A DNA stretch of 64,000 bases, from positions 930,001-994,000 of the forward strand of contig WUJK01000008.1 in the NCBI GenBank assembly GCA_011317545.1, in the 5' to 3' direction. Positions 34,423-47,700 of the stretch are shown piece by piece. The translations under genes were made by a program, and so were the position numbers. The notes beneath the pieces are model-generated. The model saw only the letters and a program-made list of their open reading frames with translations. It made no database searches and was not told where the DNA came from. This DNA is from Coniella vitis (lineage: Eukaryota; Ascomycota; Sordariomycetes; Diaporthales; Schizoparmaceae). The first letter of the stretch is position 1; each line of letters starts with the position of its first letter.

Positions 34423-35345
34423 TGGTAGAGTGAGTATATTGGCCTTTTTTCCCTTTCAAAAGTAGACAGATAGGCGTGTTAATGGCTTTGCGAGTCTGCG
34501 TGGCTGGAAACCAATGGGGATATTGTCCCAAGAGAGGGTGGAAGAGTTCAAAAAAGAGGCCTTTGGAAAATGAGAAGAAATTGCACTTGTGACCAGATGC
34601 AGAGTGATTTTGTTCTGCCTCCTGATTCCTTACAGAACAGCTTGAATATCACCTTGTCGCCTGCGAGATTGGATACGTCCCAACTCCTTTGCACTATCAA
34701 AACACTCGCTTGCTTTGTAAGAGCGCTATGTGGACTCTTTTGAAGCGTCACCAGCCTAGCAATTGCCACTCTACCGTTCTGATGTGAAAAGTATGTATAG
34801 CATTGCGTGTTCGTTATCGTAGACAACGCCGAGTCATTTTGAGCATTCCGCTTGCATGTTCACCCCCACATTCCGCTCTGGAAATCAAAACCATTGCCAC
34901 TATGTATAGCATCAATGACTTACTATATATGTATATAGTATAGTAAATGTGTTACGTCTCCAGAATCTTATAGTGATGCCCAGGTGAACACGGCACCAGT
35001 CGAATAGCATATTAACCGTCCAAGGAGTCAGCAAAACACAGCTGCCGCATTGTTTTTTTTTTTTTTTTCATATAACTCAGATGACTATATATTCACAAGT
35101 TGATTCTGATCTCAACCATTTATCCACGCACTATCACACCCAAACAAATATGAACAGCTGCGGTCAACCTAGTAGGTCGGTCTAGTGGTGCAACTTTCTC
35201 AGTGGCTGACTTGCGCTCTCTTGTAATTTGTTTGCAGCCAGTCTACCTCTGTGGCTATTTGCGCATCGCTTTCAGTTTTCGCCTCTCCTTGGAAGGACAT
35301 GCCAAGGTTAGCTGATGGATTCCACTGCCATGGTTGTCTGTGAGC
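34423..35345. other. Left part of the host intergenic region split by the retrotransposon nest
   Basis: About 920 bp upstream of the FAD oxidase, holding its promoter. No gene is supported. It ends at the 5-bp target duplication TAGTA (35346-35350), and the same host gap resumes at 52948. Confidence 0.6.
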
Positions 35346-35350
35346 TAGTA

Positions 35351-35597
35351 TGTTATGACCCACGGTTATGCAGGTCACAGGAATAGGCCAGCGCAACCAT
35401 ATGCCAGCAAATCGGAACCTTAACGGACCGATGGGGATCTCTTATATAAGAATACAGAGCGGTATAATCAGGGTTAGGGTTGGATTACCTTAATAACTAA
35501 GATAGTTAGAGCGATAATAATCCAAATAATCTAAATAAGCTAACGCTCCTATCGCTCTAGGTAATCTAAGGATCTATACTTATTATAGATAGGAAAT
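35351..35597 (+). repeat. Element A 5' LTR, segment 1 of 3
   Basis: 247 bp, lightly mutated near its left edge. It contains a TATA-type promoter (TATATAAG at 35443-35450) followed 20 bp later by GGGTTAGGGTTGG (35471-35483). It is broken by S1 after GAAAT. Confidence 0.9.
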
Positions 35598-37217
35598 TAT
35601 AAAGGGCTTACGTATAAGGGCTTAAAACGTAAGGGTTAATATACTATAATTAATTAAACTAAGGAGCAGAAGTCTAGCTATAAGGGAGCTGCGTATACGT
35701 AGCTCCCGAATAAATATATATCGGCTTATATCCTATATAACTAAGCCCTAATAACTAGGTACCTGCCTAACCTATAATATTACCCCCCTATTAAGACTAA
35801 GCTTAATCGAAATAACGACCTAAACCGCTACTCTCCCTACGATCCTAAGGTTTATATATAATCCCCTCTAGGTAGGGTTTTTAACTTAATAATACTTAAA
35901 CGCTACTTTTACGAAGTATACGCGTTGCTTTTACTAGGTAATACCCTAAGTATCTAAACCCTACGGGTAAGGCTTTTAGACTTAGCTAACTATATTATTC
36001 TTAGTCCGTCCCTAATATATAATTAGACCGAATATATACCTTTATTATTAATTTAATACTTAACCGCCGCTTAGTTGCTACTCCTTAAGGCGTACGATTA
36101 TATTATAAGTATCGAACTCGTCGATAAGGTCCGCTATATTAAGGTAGGTATACGCGATATCCTCCTTTAAACGAAAAATAGAAGTAGCTTATAAGCCGCT
36201 CCTTAATAGGTTTACCGCTATACTCTTATAAGGCTATAAATAATATCGTACGATATAGCCTAACTTACTATAGTTATAATATTTATAAGGTTTACCGTTA
36301 AATATACTAATATCTATATCTATTAGTTTACCGCTATATACTACTCCGCTTCTATTTATTCGCTGCTTAAGTATAGCTATTACGCTAATAAATATAGAGT
36401 CGGACGTTTATAATAGCTATATAAACTCTACTTAAGTTTATAGCTAAGCTATTAGGTTTAGCTATATACGAGAAGCGGCGTTTAAGCTAATAGCGAGTAT
36501 AAGGATCTTTACTTTATCTAGCTAATCGGTATCTCCTACTTTAAAGAGTATTATATCCTAGCGATTTAGGTATTCTAATATAGCTTTAAAGCTGCTTTAA
36601 TATAGTTTAATTAAGCATTAGCTAGCTTTCTACTTTTTATTCGGTTCCTCTAATATCTTTTATATAAGTTCTAGGAAAGACGCTAGGCTTACTATAATCC
36701 TACCGCTCGAAACCTACTCTATATATACGGTAAAGTACTTTATCTAGAGATCGCGAGAAATCGTATTATAGATAAAGTAGATTTAGGAGAGATCGTCGCC
36801 TATATAAGCGTTATATCGATAGATCTTACTATATACGTTAATAAGCTAAGTATCGAGTTTATTATAGCTTTTAAGCGGCTTTCGTATAAAGAGAAGTAGG
36901 CGGGAAAGAGACTTTATAATAGCGAGCGGAGGGGGAATAAAATTAGGTGAAAAATAGCGCGATAGGTACTTATATACTACTCTAGGGTATTATAATAAGG
37001 CGACGGATCTTTTGCTATTAAGGAGTTTAATTAAATATAAAGGGCTTATATATAAGGGCTTAAAACGTAAGGGTTAATATACTATAATTAATTAAATTAA
37101 GGAGTAGAAGTTTAGCTATAAGGGAGCTATATATATATAGCTCCCGAATAAATACGTATCGGCTTATATCCTATATAACTAAGCCCTAATAACCAGGCAC
37201 CTGCTTAACCTATAATA
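35598..37217 (-). mobile_element. Non-autonomous LTR element S1 (1.62 kb) in the 5' LTR of A
   Basis: Two 182-bp LTRs (35598-35779 and 37036-37217) enclose 1256 bp. The target duplication GAAAT is at 35593-35597 and 37218-37222. A reverse polypurine tract (TTACCCCCCTA at 35780) next to the left LTR puts it on the minus strand. The internal part is too short for pol and I recognise no domain in it. Confidence 0.85.
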
Positions 37218-37222
37218 GAAAT

Positions 37223-37363
37223 AATAGAAGGATATAAGGATAGGAGTTTATAGCTTAATATTAGATAGTTTCCTTATAATCTTTAGTTATAAATCTAAGT
37301 ATTATTTTATATAATAGGGTAATCCCTCTTAATTACTTATAATACTTAATATTACTCGATAAT
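37223..37363 (+). repeat. Element A 5' LTR, segment 2 of 3
   Basis: 141 bp between S1 and element C, colinear with the 3' LTR segment following GGAAAT near 52180. It ends with the target ATAAT of element C. Confidence 0.88.
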
Positions 37364-37702
37364 TATTATAAGCCTACGGGTAAATATACGGCTTCGGTAT
37401 ACTAGGGTATAAAGCCTTAGTTAGTATATTCCCTTCTCGTTTAGAGATTAATATTATATAAGCGCTAGATAAGAGCGTCTTTCGAGTAGCTTATAAGCCG
37501 TATAAAAGATTATCGGTAATAGGACCTATATCGACGGTAGACCTATAGAAAACTCTATCTATAGATAGATCTTAAATATAAGAGCTACTTAAGAATAGCT
37601 CTTACACCGCTATATAGATACTACCTTTACTTCTCTCCTTAAGTTAGTTAATAATAGAAATTAAGATCGAAATTATAAATACTCTCTCGATACCTATTTA
37701 TA
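37364..37702 (+). repeat. Element C 5' LTR
   Basis: 339 bp, the same length as the right copy at 44287-44625; differences seen by eye are mostly C/T and G/A changes. Confidence 0.88.
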
Positions 37703-37999
37703 TTTAACTAACTTCTTTTTTACCTACCCTATATATCTAACGGTATTTATATACTTATTTAGCGTATAGCCTTAGGATATTATACCCTTATAACGAGCAA
37801 TTCGGGTAATTCCCTACCTAAGTAAATAATAATAATAATAATATAATAATAATTATATAATAAATAGTTACTTAAATAATAGAAGAGTAGCGGTATATTA
37901 TTAAAGGAGCTATATAATAGTAGCGCGAAGATAGCGTACGAAAACTAGAAGCGCTTATAATATAATTTATATAAATCGAATAATCCCGTAGCTTATTAT

Positions 38000-40900
38000 T
38001 ATAAGAGCTATTAGTAAATATTAGTAATTTAACGGCCGAGCACCTTAACCTAATACCTAATAAACTAAAAGATACCTATACCCCTACCTCCTAAGATATA
38101 AAAGATACTAATATCGATATAGATAAGGCCCTAGAGAGTATAATTATACCTAAACGTAAGCCCCTTTCTTAGCTAGTAAACTTTAAGGGTATATATACTT
38201 AATTCCTAGCTTAGGAGCGTATTATAAGGTATAAACTCGTCCGAGATACCTATTTTATCGGGAATTATATAGATAAGTTTTAAAAAATCTATAAATACCT
38301 AGAGGGAGATATAAAGGTTATAATAAGGAGCTATTATATTATAGGAGGAGAGTATAATCTCTAGAAACCCTCCTTATTCCTATAATAGCTCCGCTACCGA
38401 TATTATAATAAGAATTATATTATCGCTACTTCTTAAAGGCTCCGGAGCTTTATTTAAAAGAAAGGCTAACCCTTCCCTAACTTCTTCTCCTAATAAGAGA
38501 AGTTATTAATAGACTCCGGTAGTATAAAATAGCCGGACTTAGCTAAATTAATATACCTAAAGGGCGTTATTAATAGCGTATTATATATATAGCTTATTAG
38601 TATAGAAATACCGTTAATATATAACGATTAGGTAAAGAAAGCGTTTTATATCTCGGCTAAGCTAGAAAGCTATATCGTTATCCGAAACGGTAGCTATACT
38701 TTACCCTTAAGCTATTTATCCGGAGCTATAGTATAGCGCTTTAGAATAACCTAGTAAGTAGGAAGAAATAGATAGAAACTATAAAACCCTTATATAGATC
38801 CCGATAGGGATATAGCTATAACTAATATTAACGCTTTATAGGCTAATAAGTAGCGTATAAGGTAGGTTAATTTAGCGGAGATTAGGTATAGGAAAGAATA
38901 AGGATTTTATTATAAGTATAAATATTCGAATTATAGAATTACTTATTACCCCTTCCTACTTATACGCCCGCTTATTAGCTCCGGAGCTATATAGGAGACG
39001 GAAATTAATATCGCCGATACTAACCTTATCGACCTTAATAATACTACCGAGGAATAGGAGGAAAACTAGCTACTTTTATATAAAATCGCGTATAAGAGCT
39101 TATAGGTTTTAACTTTAGCTTATAAGAAGTAAAGCGTTAGATAAATAGAAATTATTTTATAATAAACCTATTCTATAATTTAACTCTATTTATCCTAATA
39201 TTTATTAATTCTAGCTATAACTACTATTCTACTATAAGCGAGACGCTTATATATAAGTTAAGATTTCTATATATACCTATCCCGCTTAGGATCTTTTATT
39301 AATTACTAAAGGAGAGAATATTATATAAATAGCCTATTATCCGCTATATAACCTACTTTAATATAAACTTAAACGGGTATTTATATCGTATTTAGGCCTA
39401 TATAATTCCTCGCCTTTAGTATAACCTTATTTTAGGAAAACCTTAGGTAAAGAGAGAGAGGGTAATATATATAGCTTATAAATACCGCTTAAATATTAGA
39501 TAAGTAGGAGGATTAAAGGTTTAGGAATAAGGATATAATTCTAAGAACTTTAATTATATATTTATTAATACCTTTATTATCTAGAGTAAAGTCCGGTATA
39601 TAAAACGCTTAAATACCGCTTAGATAGTATTTTTTAGTATTATAATAGCCGATATTACTAAAGCCCTATTACCGAAAATAGAATCCTCGGTTAATAAGAA
39701 ACTCCCCTTAGAATATTATAAGTTCCGGAACCTCTTTAATAAGGATATAGCTTCTATACTACCGCTATATAGAGAAGGAGCGGATTATAAGATTCGGCTA
39801 TATAAGAAGGCGGATAAATCTATTATAAACGCCCTATAAGGCCCGTTATACGGGATATTTAGAGAAGAACTTATTATATTAAGGAAGACTCTTACCGAGC
39901 TATTCGATATAGGCTATATTAGAGCTAATAGCTCCTTAATAGGAGCTCCTATAATTTTTATTAAGAAACTAAGGGGAGGCTTCCGTTTTTATATAGATTA
40001 CCGTATACTTAATACTATTTCGGAAGCCGACCGCTATCCGCTCCCCCTTATTAAAGAGACCTTATCTAATATCGTAAATACTAAATATTTTACTAAGCTT
40101 AATATATAAATAGCGTTTTATAAGCTTTATATTAAGGAAGGAGATAAATAGAAGACCGCCTTTTATATAAGATATAGCCTCTTTAAGTAGCTAATAACCC
40201 CGTTTAGACTTATAAGCGCTCCCGCGATATTCTAGCGCTATATTAATAACGCTTTACGCCCCTATCTAAATATCTTCTATTTAGCTTATATTAATAATAT
40301 TCTAGTATATACCGACGGTATAGCTAAAGATTACTAAGTAAAGGTAAAGCTAATATTATATACTTTCGAAGTAATAGGTTTAAATTTAGATATTACTAAA
40401 TATAAATTCGGCGTAACCGAGATAAAATACCTAAGCTTTATTATCGAAGCAGGGGTAAGGATTTATATAAACCCTAAGAAGGTATATATTATATACGATT
40501 AGGAGGCTCTGAAGATAGTTAAGGGAGTCCGTAACTTCCTAGGATTTATAAACTTTTATCGTTAGTTTATTACTAATTATTCCGAAATCGTAGGGCCCCT
40601 TTTAGCCTTAATTAAGAAGGGGGTCCTATTTAGGTTTAGGGAGTAGGAAGAAGCTATATTCGAATAACTAAAGCGTTTCTTTATTAGTAAGCTTATATTC
40701 GCTTAATAGGATCCGGATAAGGAGATAGTATTAAAGGCGGATTATTCTAGCTATTTATTAGGCGGCTGCTTTTCCTAAAGGGATAAGTATAATATCCTTT
40801 ATCCGGTAGTATATTACTCGCGCTACTTAAGCCTTATAGAGTATAATTACAAGATTTATAATAAGGAACTATTAGCCGTTATTAATTACTTAAAAGTATA

Positions 40901-42770
40901 GGATATAAAGCTTAGGGGTATTATATTACTATTTATAATTTACTCGGATTATAAGAACCTTAAATATTTTATAATATTATAGCGTCTTACCGAGAGGTAG
41001 GTCCGCTAGTCCGAGACGATAGCTTATTTTCGATACTATTTAGTTTACCGCACGGGAGTAGCTAGTAAGTATCTAAACGCCCTCTCGAGAAGGGAGTAGG
41101 ATATACTATATAATATATCTAACGAGCGCCTTACCGGTAGGTAAATCTAGCTTTTACTATCGATAGAGGTAAGCTAAATTATAGTATATAATAAGCTATT
41201 CCTAATAGGTAATAAGGTTTTTATATAAGAGGAGCTTTAGCGCTTATAGGATAATACTACTTTATATAATAAGGTATACTCCTAGCTTATAGGTATAATC
41301 CGTAGGGGTAAATACTCTTTTTCCTCTTACTTATAAATATCCGAAGGTAAGTTTATTAAGGTATTTATAATAAAGTATTCGATCGATAAGAAAGGATTAC
41401 TTAGGTTCTACGAATAGCTCTAATTACCGGATTAGGAACCCTTATATACTAAACTAATATAAAGTATCTACGATTCTACCCTATTTAGCTACCTAGGGAG
41501 GGATATTATTATTACGATAATAATAAGGGGCTATTTTTAGCTAGATATATACCGTAATATTCGGCGATTTATATAAAATTGCGACGTTTATAGATATAAG
41601 ACGGTATAGAGATATTAGAAGAAGGGCCTTTTTAAGCCCCTATTAGTACCTAAGCGGGTATAAAGCGAGTTATCCGTAGACTTTATAATCGACCTCCTTT
41701 ATAAGGATAATATAAGAGAGGCTTATTTAATAGTAATTATAAACCGATTAACGAAAGCTATTATACTCGAAGCTATATATAGTATAAGCGCGGAAGTATA
41801 TATAGAGCGGTTCTTATACTATTATTAGCGGTTTTATAATTTCCCTAAGGTAATAGTTAATAACCGAGGCTCGAACTAGGTAGGAGGGTTTTAGCGCCGA
41901 TTATATAAGCTTATAAAGATAAAGTAGCGCCTAAATACCGCCTTCTACCTATAGACGGATAAAGCTATAGAAAGGGTAAATTAAGAGGTTATAAACTACC
42001 TCCGAGTATTCGTTATATATATATAATTAGATTAGCCGATACTCCTACTTAGCGCTTAACTAGCTATTAATAATAAGGATATTAATATAATTAGCCTTAG
42101 CCTATTTTTTATCCTATACGGCTATTATATAAATCTAATCGAATAGGTAGAGCGTAGTATATTATTAGTATAAGCCCCTAGAGTTTAAGCCGAGAACTTT
42201 ATCTAATAGCTTAAAGATATAACTACTTTCGCTTAAGCTATAATAATAGTTATATAATAACGAATAGAAGAATCTACGAATAAATTATAAATAGTTATAA
42301 AGCGGCTTATTAAGGGCGATAAGGTTTAGCTCTCTTTACGAAATATTATTACCGACCGCCTTTTAAAGAAATTAGCCTAGCTATATAAGAAGTATACTAT
42401 AATATATATCGTTAGCCCTTATATAGTAGAATTAGATATCCCGCTAGGTATTTACCCTCGTTTCTATATAGATCTCCTAATTCGAGCTATATAAGACCCG
42501 CTCTTATCGTAGATATAGAGAGAATACCGGCTTAACCCTATTATAATTAAAAAGGGAAAGGAACCCGAATATTAAGTAGAAAGTATTATTAGAGTATATA
42601 ATAAGCTATATAAAGGCTATACGAAAACGGATAAAGCGCTATAACGTAAAGTCCTAGTTAAATAAGTCGGATAGGATTAGCTAGATTAATAGCTATTATC
42701 CGAATTTAAAGATATAGTTATTCTTAAGGAGTTCGAGTAATATTATAGTAATATTATAAGTTATAATAGC
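38000..42770 (+). pseudogene. RIP-degraded gag-pol of element C
   Basis: Plus-strand frames retain recognisable remnants broken by TAA/TAG. A gag zinc-knuckle remnant lies near 38905-38950 (Cys positions turned to Tyr), a retropepsin-like stretch near 39205, and the reverse transcriptase at about 39900-40330: FYIDYRILNTISEADRYPLP, and the catalytic YxDD box read as YINN after G-to-A change. RNase H lies at about 40700-41050, integrase at about 41150-42300, and a chromodomain-like tail at about 42570-42760. Start and end are approximate. Confidence 0.8.
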
Positions 42771-42829
42771 CTAAAGTTATAGAAAAGAAGAGTAGGGAAA
42801 TTAAATACTATAGATAAAAAGAAAACTAT

Positions 42830-44270
42830 ATATAAAACGCGCGCTAATATAGCTACCTATTTATCCTCGCTTACCTCCTCTTTACTATTAGAATTACTCT
42901 CTTTAGTTTTACTAGAATAAGGGTTATTATTAATACTATACTTTACTTTAATACTAACTAAGCCCTTACCCTTATTACCCCCCTTTATAAGCTTTACTAA
43001 TAGATCGGTAATATCCTTTAGTATTACCGCTTAATAGCGTATAAGCTTATAGCTATAATACTAATATAAAATTAGTAGGATATAAATAGGGAAGGAGTAA
43101 TAAGTATATACGCTATAGGTATACTTATTATTTAATAACCGGACCTTATTATAGCTAGCCTAAGTCTTACCTAATTTAGGTAGGTAATTATAGGTATAAT
43201 ATATAGCGAGAGTAGTAAGGGCCTAGGGGCGGAGAGTATCTAGAGTATATAAGTACGGGAAGGTATAAATAGGGAAGAAGTAGTATATATTAGGGTTAGA
43301 AGTATTATAGGCAAGGGAATAGTTAATTATAATAATAATAGTAGTATATATCTCGTCGGTTTAATAAAGGGGGGTATAGGAGTAGCCGGAGTTCTTACCT
43401 TTTTTATTTATCCTATAGAGGAAATAATAAGCGTTAGCTATAATAATTAGTAAGCTACGAAGAAATAGGAGAAGCGCTACTTATTAATACCGTAGAGGTA
43501 AAGGGAGAGGGGGTTTTTAAAAGCCCTTATAATATAGGGTAGGTATTATTCGTCCCTAATACCCTCGGGGAGGGTAATATAAGGTTAAAGCTACGGGTTA
43601 ATAGCGATAATACTTTAAATAAGCTTATTAATAGCCTTATCGAGCTAAGCGGTAGTAGGGGCGAGGATAGTAGCGGTAGGAGTAGTAACGGGCGTAATAG
43701 GAGTAGCTATAGCTATAGCTACGGGTATTACCGCTATAAGAATAGCTATAGAGCTTATAATAATAGCGGGGGTAGCGGCGGTAGGTATAGCGGTAAGAGC
43801 TATATTAGCTTATTTAGAGTAAGTAGTAATATTTATACTATTAGTAGAGCTAAGTATAAGTAGAGGATAAATAGGGAAGGTATAATATTTACCTTATTAT
43901 TATAGGAGTTAGTTTCGTATAACTTATAAGGGCTTTAGTTTTATTAAAAGGAAGGAATAACCCTTAGAATAGGGGTTAAGGGGGTATTTATACTTTTTTA
44001 AGGCTTTAAGAGTAAAGATATTATATTTATAACCGCCTATTAAATTAAAGGCGTTATTATTATTCTATTAACGAATAATAAGCGGTAGAATTTATAGATT
44101 CGCCGATAGCTAGGTTAAAGGGAGCTCTACGGATATAAGACTCCTTTTATATTTACTAGGTATAAGGATAAAGCTCCTTTAATAGGGTAAGCGGGCGTAG
44201 CGGCGTTATATTATTATACTTTTTTAGGTAGCTATTATATTATATATAGCTCTATAGGAGGGCGTTCGGC
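42830..44270 (-). pseudogene. Possible antisense reading frame in the 3' part of element C
   Basis: Between the chromodomain and the 3' LTR the plus strand shows no pol remnant. At about 42980-43740 one minus-strand frame reads through some 250 codons with about a dozen stops, all of types RIP would create (TAA/TAG where CAA, CAG or TGG stood). Stretches such as TLPEGIRDE, YLPYIIRAFKNPLSLYLYGI and IKKVRTPATPIPPFIKPTRY look protein-like. I recognise no domain; the outer limits are approximate. Confidence 0.4.
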
Positions 44271-44286
44271 CTAAGCGGGGGGGTAA

Positions 44287-44625
44287 TATTATAGGCCTAC
44301 GGGTAAATATATAGCTTCGGTATACTAGGGTATAAAGCCTTAATTAGTATATTCCCTTCTTATTTAGAGACTAATATTATATAAGCGCTAGATAAGAGCG
44401 TCTTTCGAATAGCTTATAAGCTATATAAAAGACTATCGGTAATAGGACCCGTATTAATAGTAGACTTATAGAAAACTCTATCTATAGGTAGATCTTAAAT
44501 ATAAGAGCTATTTAAGAGTAGCTCTTACGCCGCTATATAGATACTACCTTTACTTCTCTCCTTAAGTTAGTTAATAATAGAAATTAGGATCGAAACTACG
44601 AATGCTCTCTCGATACCCGTTTATA
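44287..44625 (+). repeat. Element C 3' LTR
   Basis: 339 bp, directly after GCGGGGGGGTAA and followed by the target copy ATAAT. Confidence 0.88.
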
Positions 44626-44630
44626 ATAAT

Positions 44631-44721
44631 ATACGAAGACTTAAAGGTAATACTTCCCTACCTGCTAATATATAACTTATAGGTACTTCTAGAATCCGGG
44701 ATTTAGATAAGGATTATTATA
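44631..44721 (+). repeat. Element A 5' LTR, segment 3 of 3
   Basis: 91 bp ending GGATTATTATA, colinear with the end of the 3' LTR (AGGATCATTATA at 52942). With segments 1 and 2 it totals 479 bp. Confidence 0.88.
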
Positions 44722-47700
44722 TTTTTATAACTCTTATTTAGGATAGTTTATATATACCTCTTAGGTAATATTAAGTATAGTAATAGCTCTTTAAACTCCT
44801 ATACCGTTTACCTTAGGAGAAGGCTATCGCTAGGTTATAATTTAGGAAGATATAATACGCTAATTAATCGAACTTACCTAATAACTTATTATATTCTAAT
44901 AGAATTAGGAGTAATAAAATCGTATTATCCGTAGGTAAGCTTAATAGCTTAAATAATACTAAGCTATAGCCGCTATACCCCTAACGCCTATTATTTAAAA
45001 TACCGGTAATAGCTATAAGATAGATAAACCTATTATATATAACGGTAATTAAAAGATACTTTAAGGGTTCTTTACCTATTATAAGGCGTATTTCCTATAT
45101 AATATAGTATAATTTACTACCGAACCTAATAAAATTATCCTAGCCGGAATACGATTCGAAAAAAATATATTTATCTAATATAAACCCTTACTTTATAACT
45201 ATATTAAATACCTAGGTAACCTCGATTAACGTAAAATAACTATTAAGAATATATTCGATTTATTTATAGGATTCGAATATACCCTTAAGGAAATATTTAG
45301 CGATCCTAATAAAGAACGGATTATAATATAATAATTTATAGAATTTAAATAGAATAAATCTACTTTAGCTTATATAGTTTACTTTAAATAACTCTTAATA
45401 TACCTCCCTTAAAAAGATAAGAACTTTATAGAATATTATTATAAAAGACTTAAGGATAAGGTTAAGGACGAAATCTCTAAGTAGGATTAGCCCGAAGATT
45501 TTATAATATTTAATAATAATATTATCTATATCGATAATTATCTTTACGAAAAACGTATAAAGAAAAGTAAGAAAGGAGGAAACTATATTATATAGAGGAA
45601 TTATACTAATATAGGATAGCGGATTTAATAGATAACTAACTATAGCTTTTAATAATAAGGTATAATAATTAGTAGTATTATATACTTAGGCCCTATAAAG
45701 CTCGATATAGCTTAATATAAACCTATAAATAAGGAATACTTTAATTATAGTAAGATAGGCTATTTTATATAAGAATACCGATAACCTAAGAAACCTAGAG
45801 AATTTAAGAAAGTCCCCGAAGGACGATAAGTTAATATTATAATATATAAGACTATAGACTCTACTCCTAGCTAAAACTAGCTTCTAGAGTAAATATCGGA
45901 TAACTCTAATTATAAACTCCTTAACTAGATTTTCTATTATAAGGATAATTATATAATATACCTTTCGGTAAAATAAGGCTTAGGATAATTCCCTTAGAAA
46001 CCTTATAAGGAACGATAAATTATAGTTACCTAAAGGACGCCTCTCCTAATAGATATTTTATAAAATAATATTACGGAAATTACGGAATAATAGGAAACGC
46101 TTAATATCGGTTAGAATATTAGCGCTTAAACTATTAATAAAGAAATAAGCTTAGAATTAGAAAGCTTTATAAATAAAGATACCGATAAAGGAGATATATA
46201 CTACCTTATCTATAGTATTATACTTAGGGAATTATTTAGGATAATAACCTATTAAGACGAAACCCCCTTTATATAGGAAAACGCGCGAATTAATTACCTT
46301 TACGAAAAATACTATTAGATTATATAATTTACCTATATTATATATAATTATAGATAATATTTTAAATATAAGGTAACTAATAAATAGTTCCTTATATATA
46401 AGGTAGGGTATAGTATTATCGCTTATAACGATAATAATAGCGATTATTATAAAATACTTAGAATAAGGGGAAACTATACTAATATCGGCCTTATATATAA
46501 TACCCCCTACGGATATATTATACGATAAGTAAAATAGTACTAATATATAATACCTTAATATATACCTTATATATAAGAAAAAGCGCTCGATTAGTATAGA
46601 ATATACGAATAGAAATAAAGGGAAAAGCTTATAAAACCCGTATATATAGAACCTATATATTATAGCTTTTATAAGCGCGCCGATTATATAGAATACCTAG
46701 CGGATAAAGCGTATACCTATTATAACCTTAAAGATAATTAGCCCGGAATATAAACTCCGTATACCGAAGAAGAAAATTAAACGCGCTTATAGTAATAGGC
46801 TATAGTATATATATAATATAGAATATAATAAGCTAAAGACCTAATATAGATAATAGCTTTTAAAGTATAGTAAGAATAGTAAAACCTAAAAGGTAAGGAT
46901 TACTTATAATAGATAATAAGCGATTAGGACTTATAATAAAGTCCCTCTATATAATAAATAGCTCGATATATAAGTATTTAAAAATCGTAGTATAAATTAA
47001 TAGTAAATATTATATAGTACTCCTAGATAGCGGAGTATAAGGAAACTTTATATCCTTAAGCGTTATTAATAGAGAATAGATACCTTAGAAGAAGAAGATA
47101 AAACCCTATAAACTTAGTATTATAGAAGGTATAGAAATCGCTTATAGCTAAGGTATTATCGATATAGAATCTAATTAATTACTAGTTATAATCTACGGAT
47201 ATATAATATTAATAAACTTCGATATTACGGATACTATATAATATAAGCTAATTTTAGGTATATTATAATTAAGAAAGGAAAATCCTTAAATCGATTAGAT
47301 TAATAGCTATATTTTATAGGATAAAGCGGATACCTAAGAAGCAGTTATAATTAAAAGCGTAGGATCGGATTTAATTATTAAGTAATACCTAGATAATAGG
47401 GGCTTAAACGAATTTATATATACCTCTAAATCGAGAAGAGCTAAGATAATAGCTACCCTAGGATACGATAAACCTCGATAGCTTATAAAGAAGGATCTAG
47501 CGATAGTTAATACCTAATAGAATAAGGGATATAATAGATTAGAATACGATATAATAAGATTCTATAGATAATAGGATATATAATTATAATAAGTTTAAGA
47601 AGGAACTAAGTATATATAACGATATCTCCTTATAATAATAACTATATAAGATAAAGATATATTTAGAGATCTCTCCGGTATATTAGAAGAATATCGGAAG

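Larger units (their letters stand above)
37364..44625 (+). mobile_element. Ty3/gypsy chromovirus C (7262 bp) in the 5' LTR of A
   Basis: Complete, RIP-degraded element with two 339-bp LTRs (37364-37702 and 44287-44625), starting TATTATAAGCC or TATTATAGGCC and ending GTTTATA or ATTTATA. The target duplication is ATAAT (37359-37363 and 44626-44630). A G-rich polypurine tract (GCGGGGGGGTAA) precedes the right LTR, so it is plus. Order of degraded domains gag, protease, RT, RNase H, integrase, chromodomain is the Ty3/gypsy order. About 1.5 kb lies between the chromodomain and the 3' LTR. Confidence 0.9.

Noticed and set aside
35471..35483. TTAGGG repeats as an interstitial telomere or chromosome end
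   Set aside because: They are at a fixed position inside three LTR copies, so they belong to the element.
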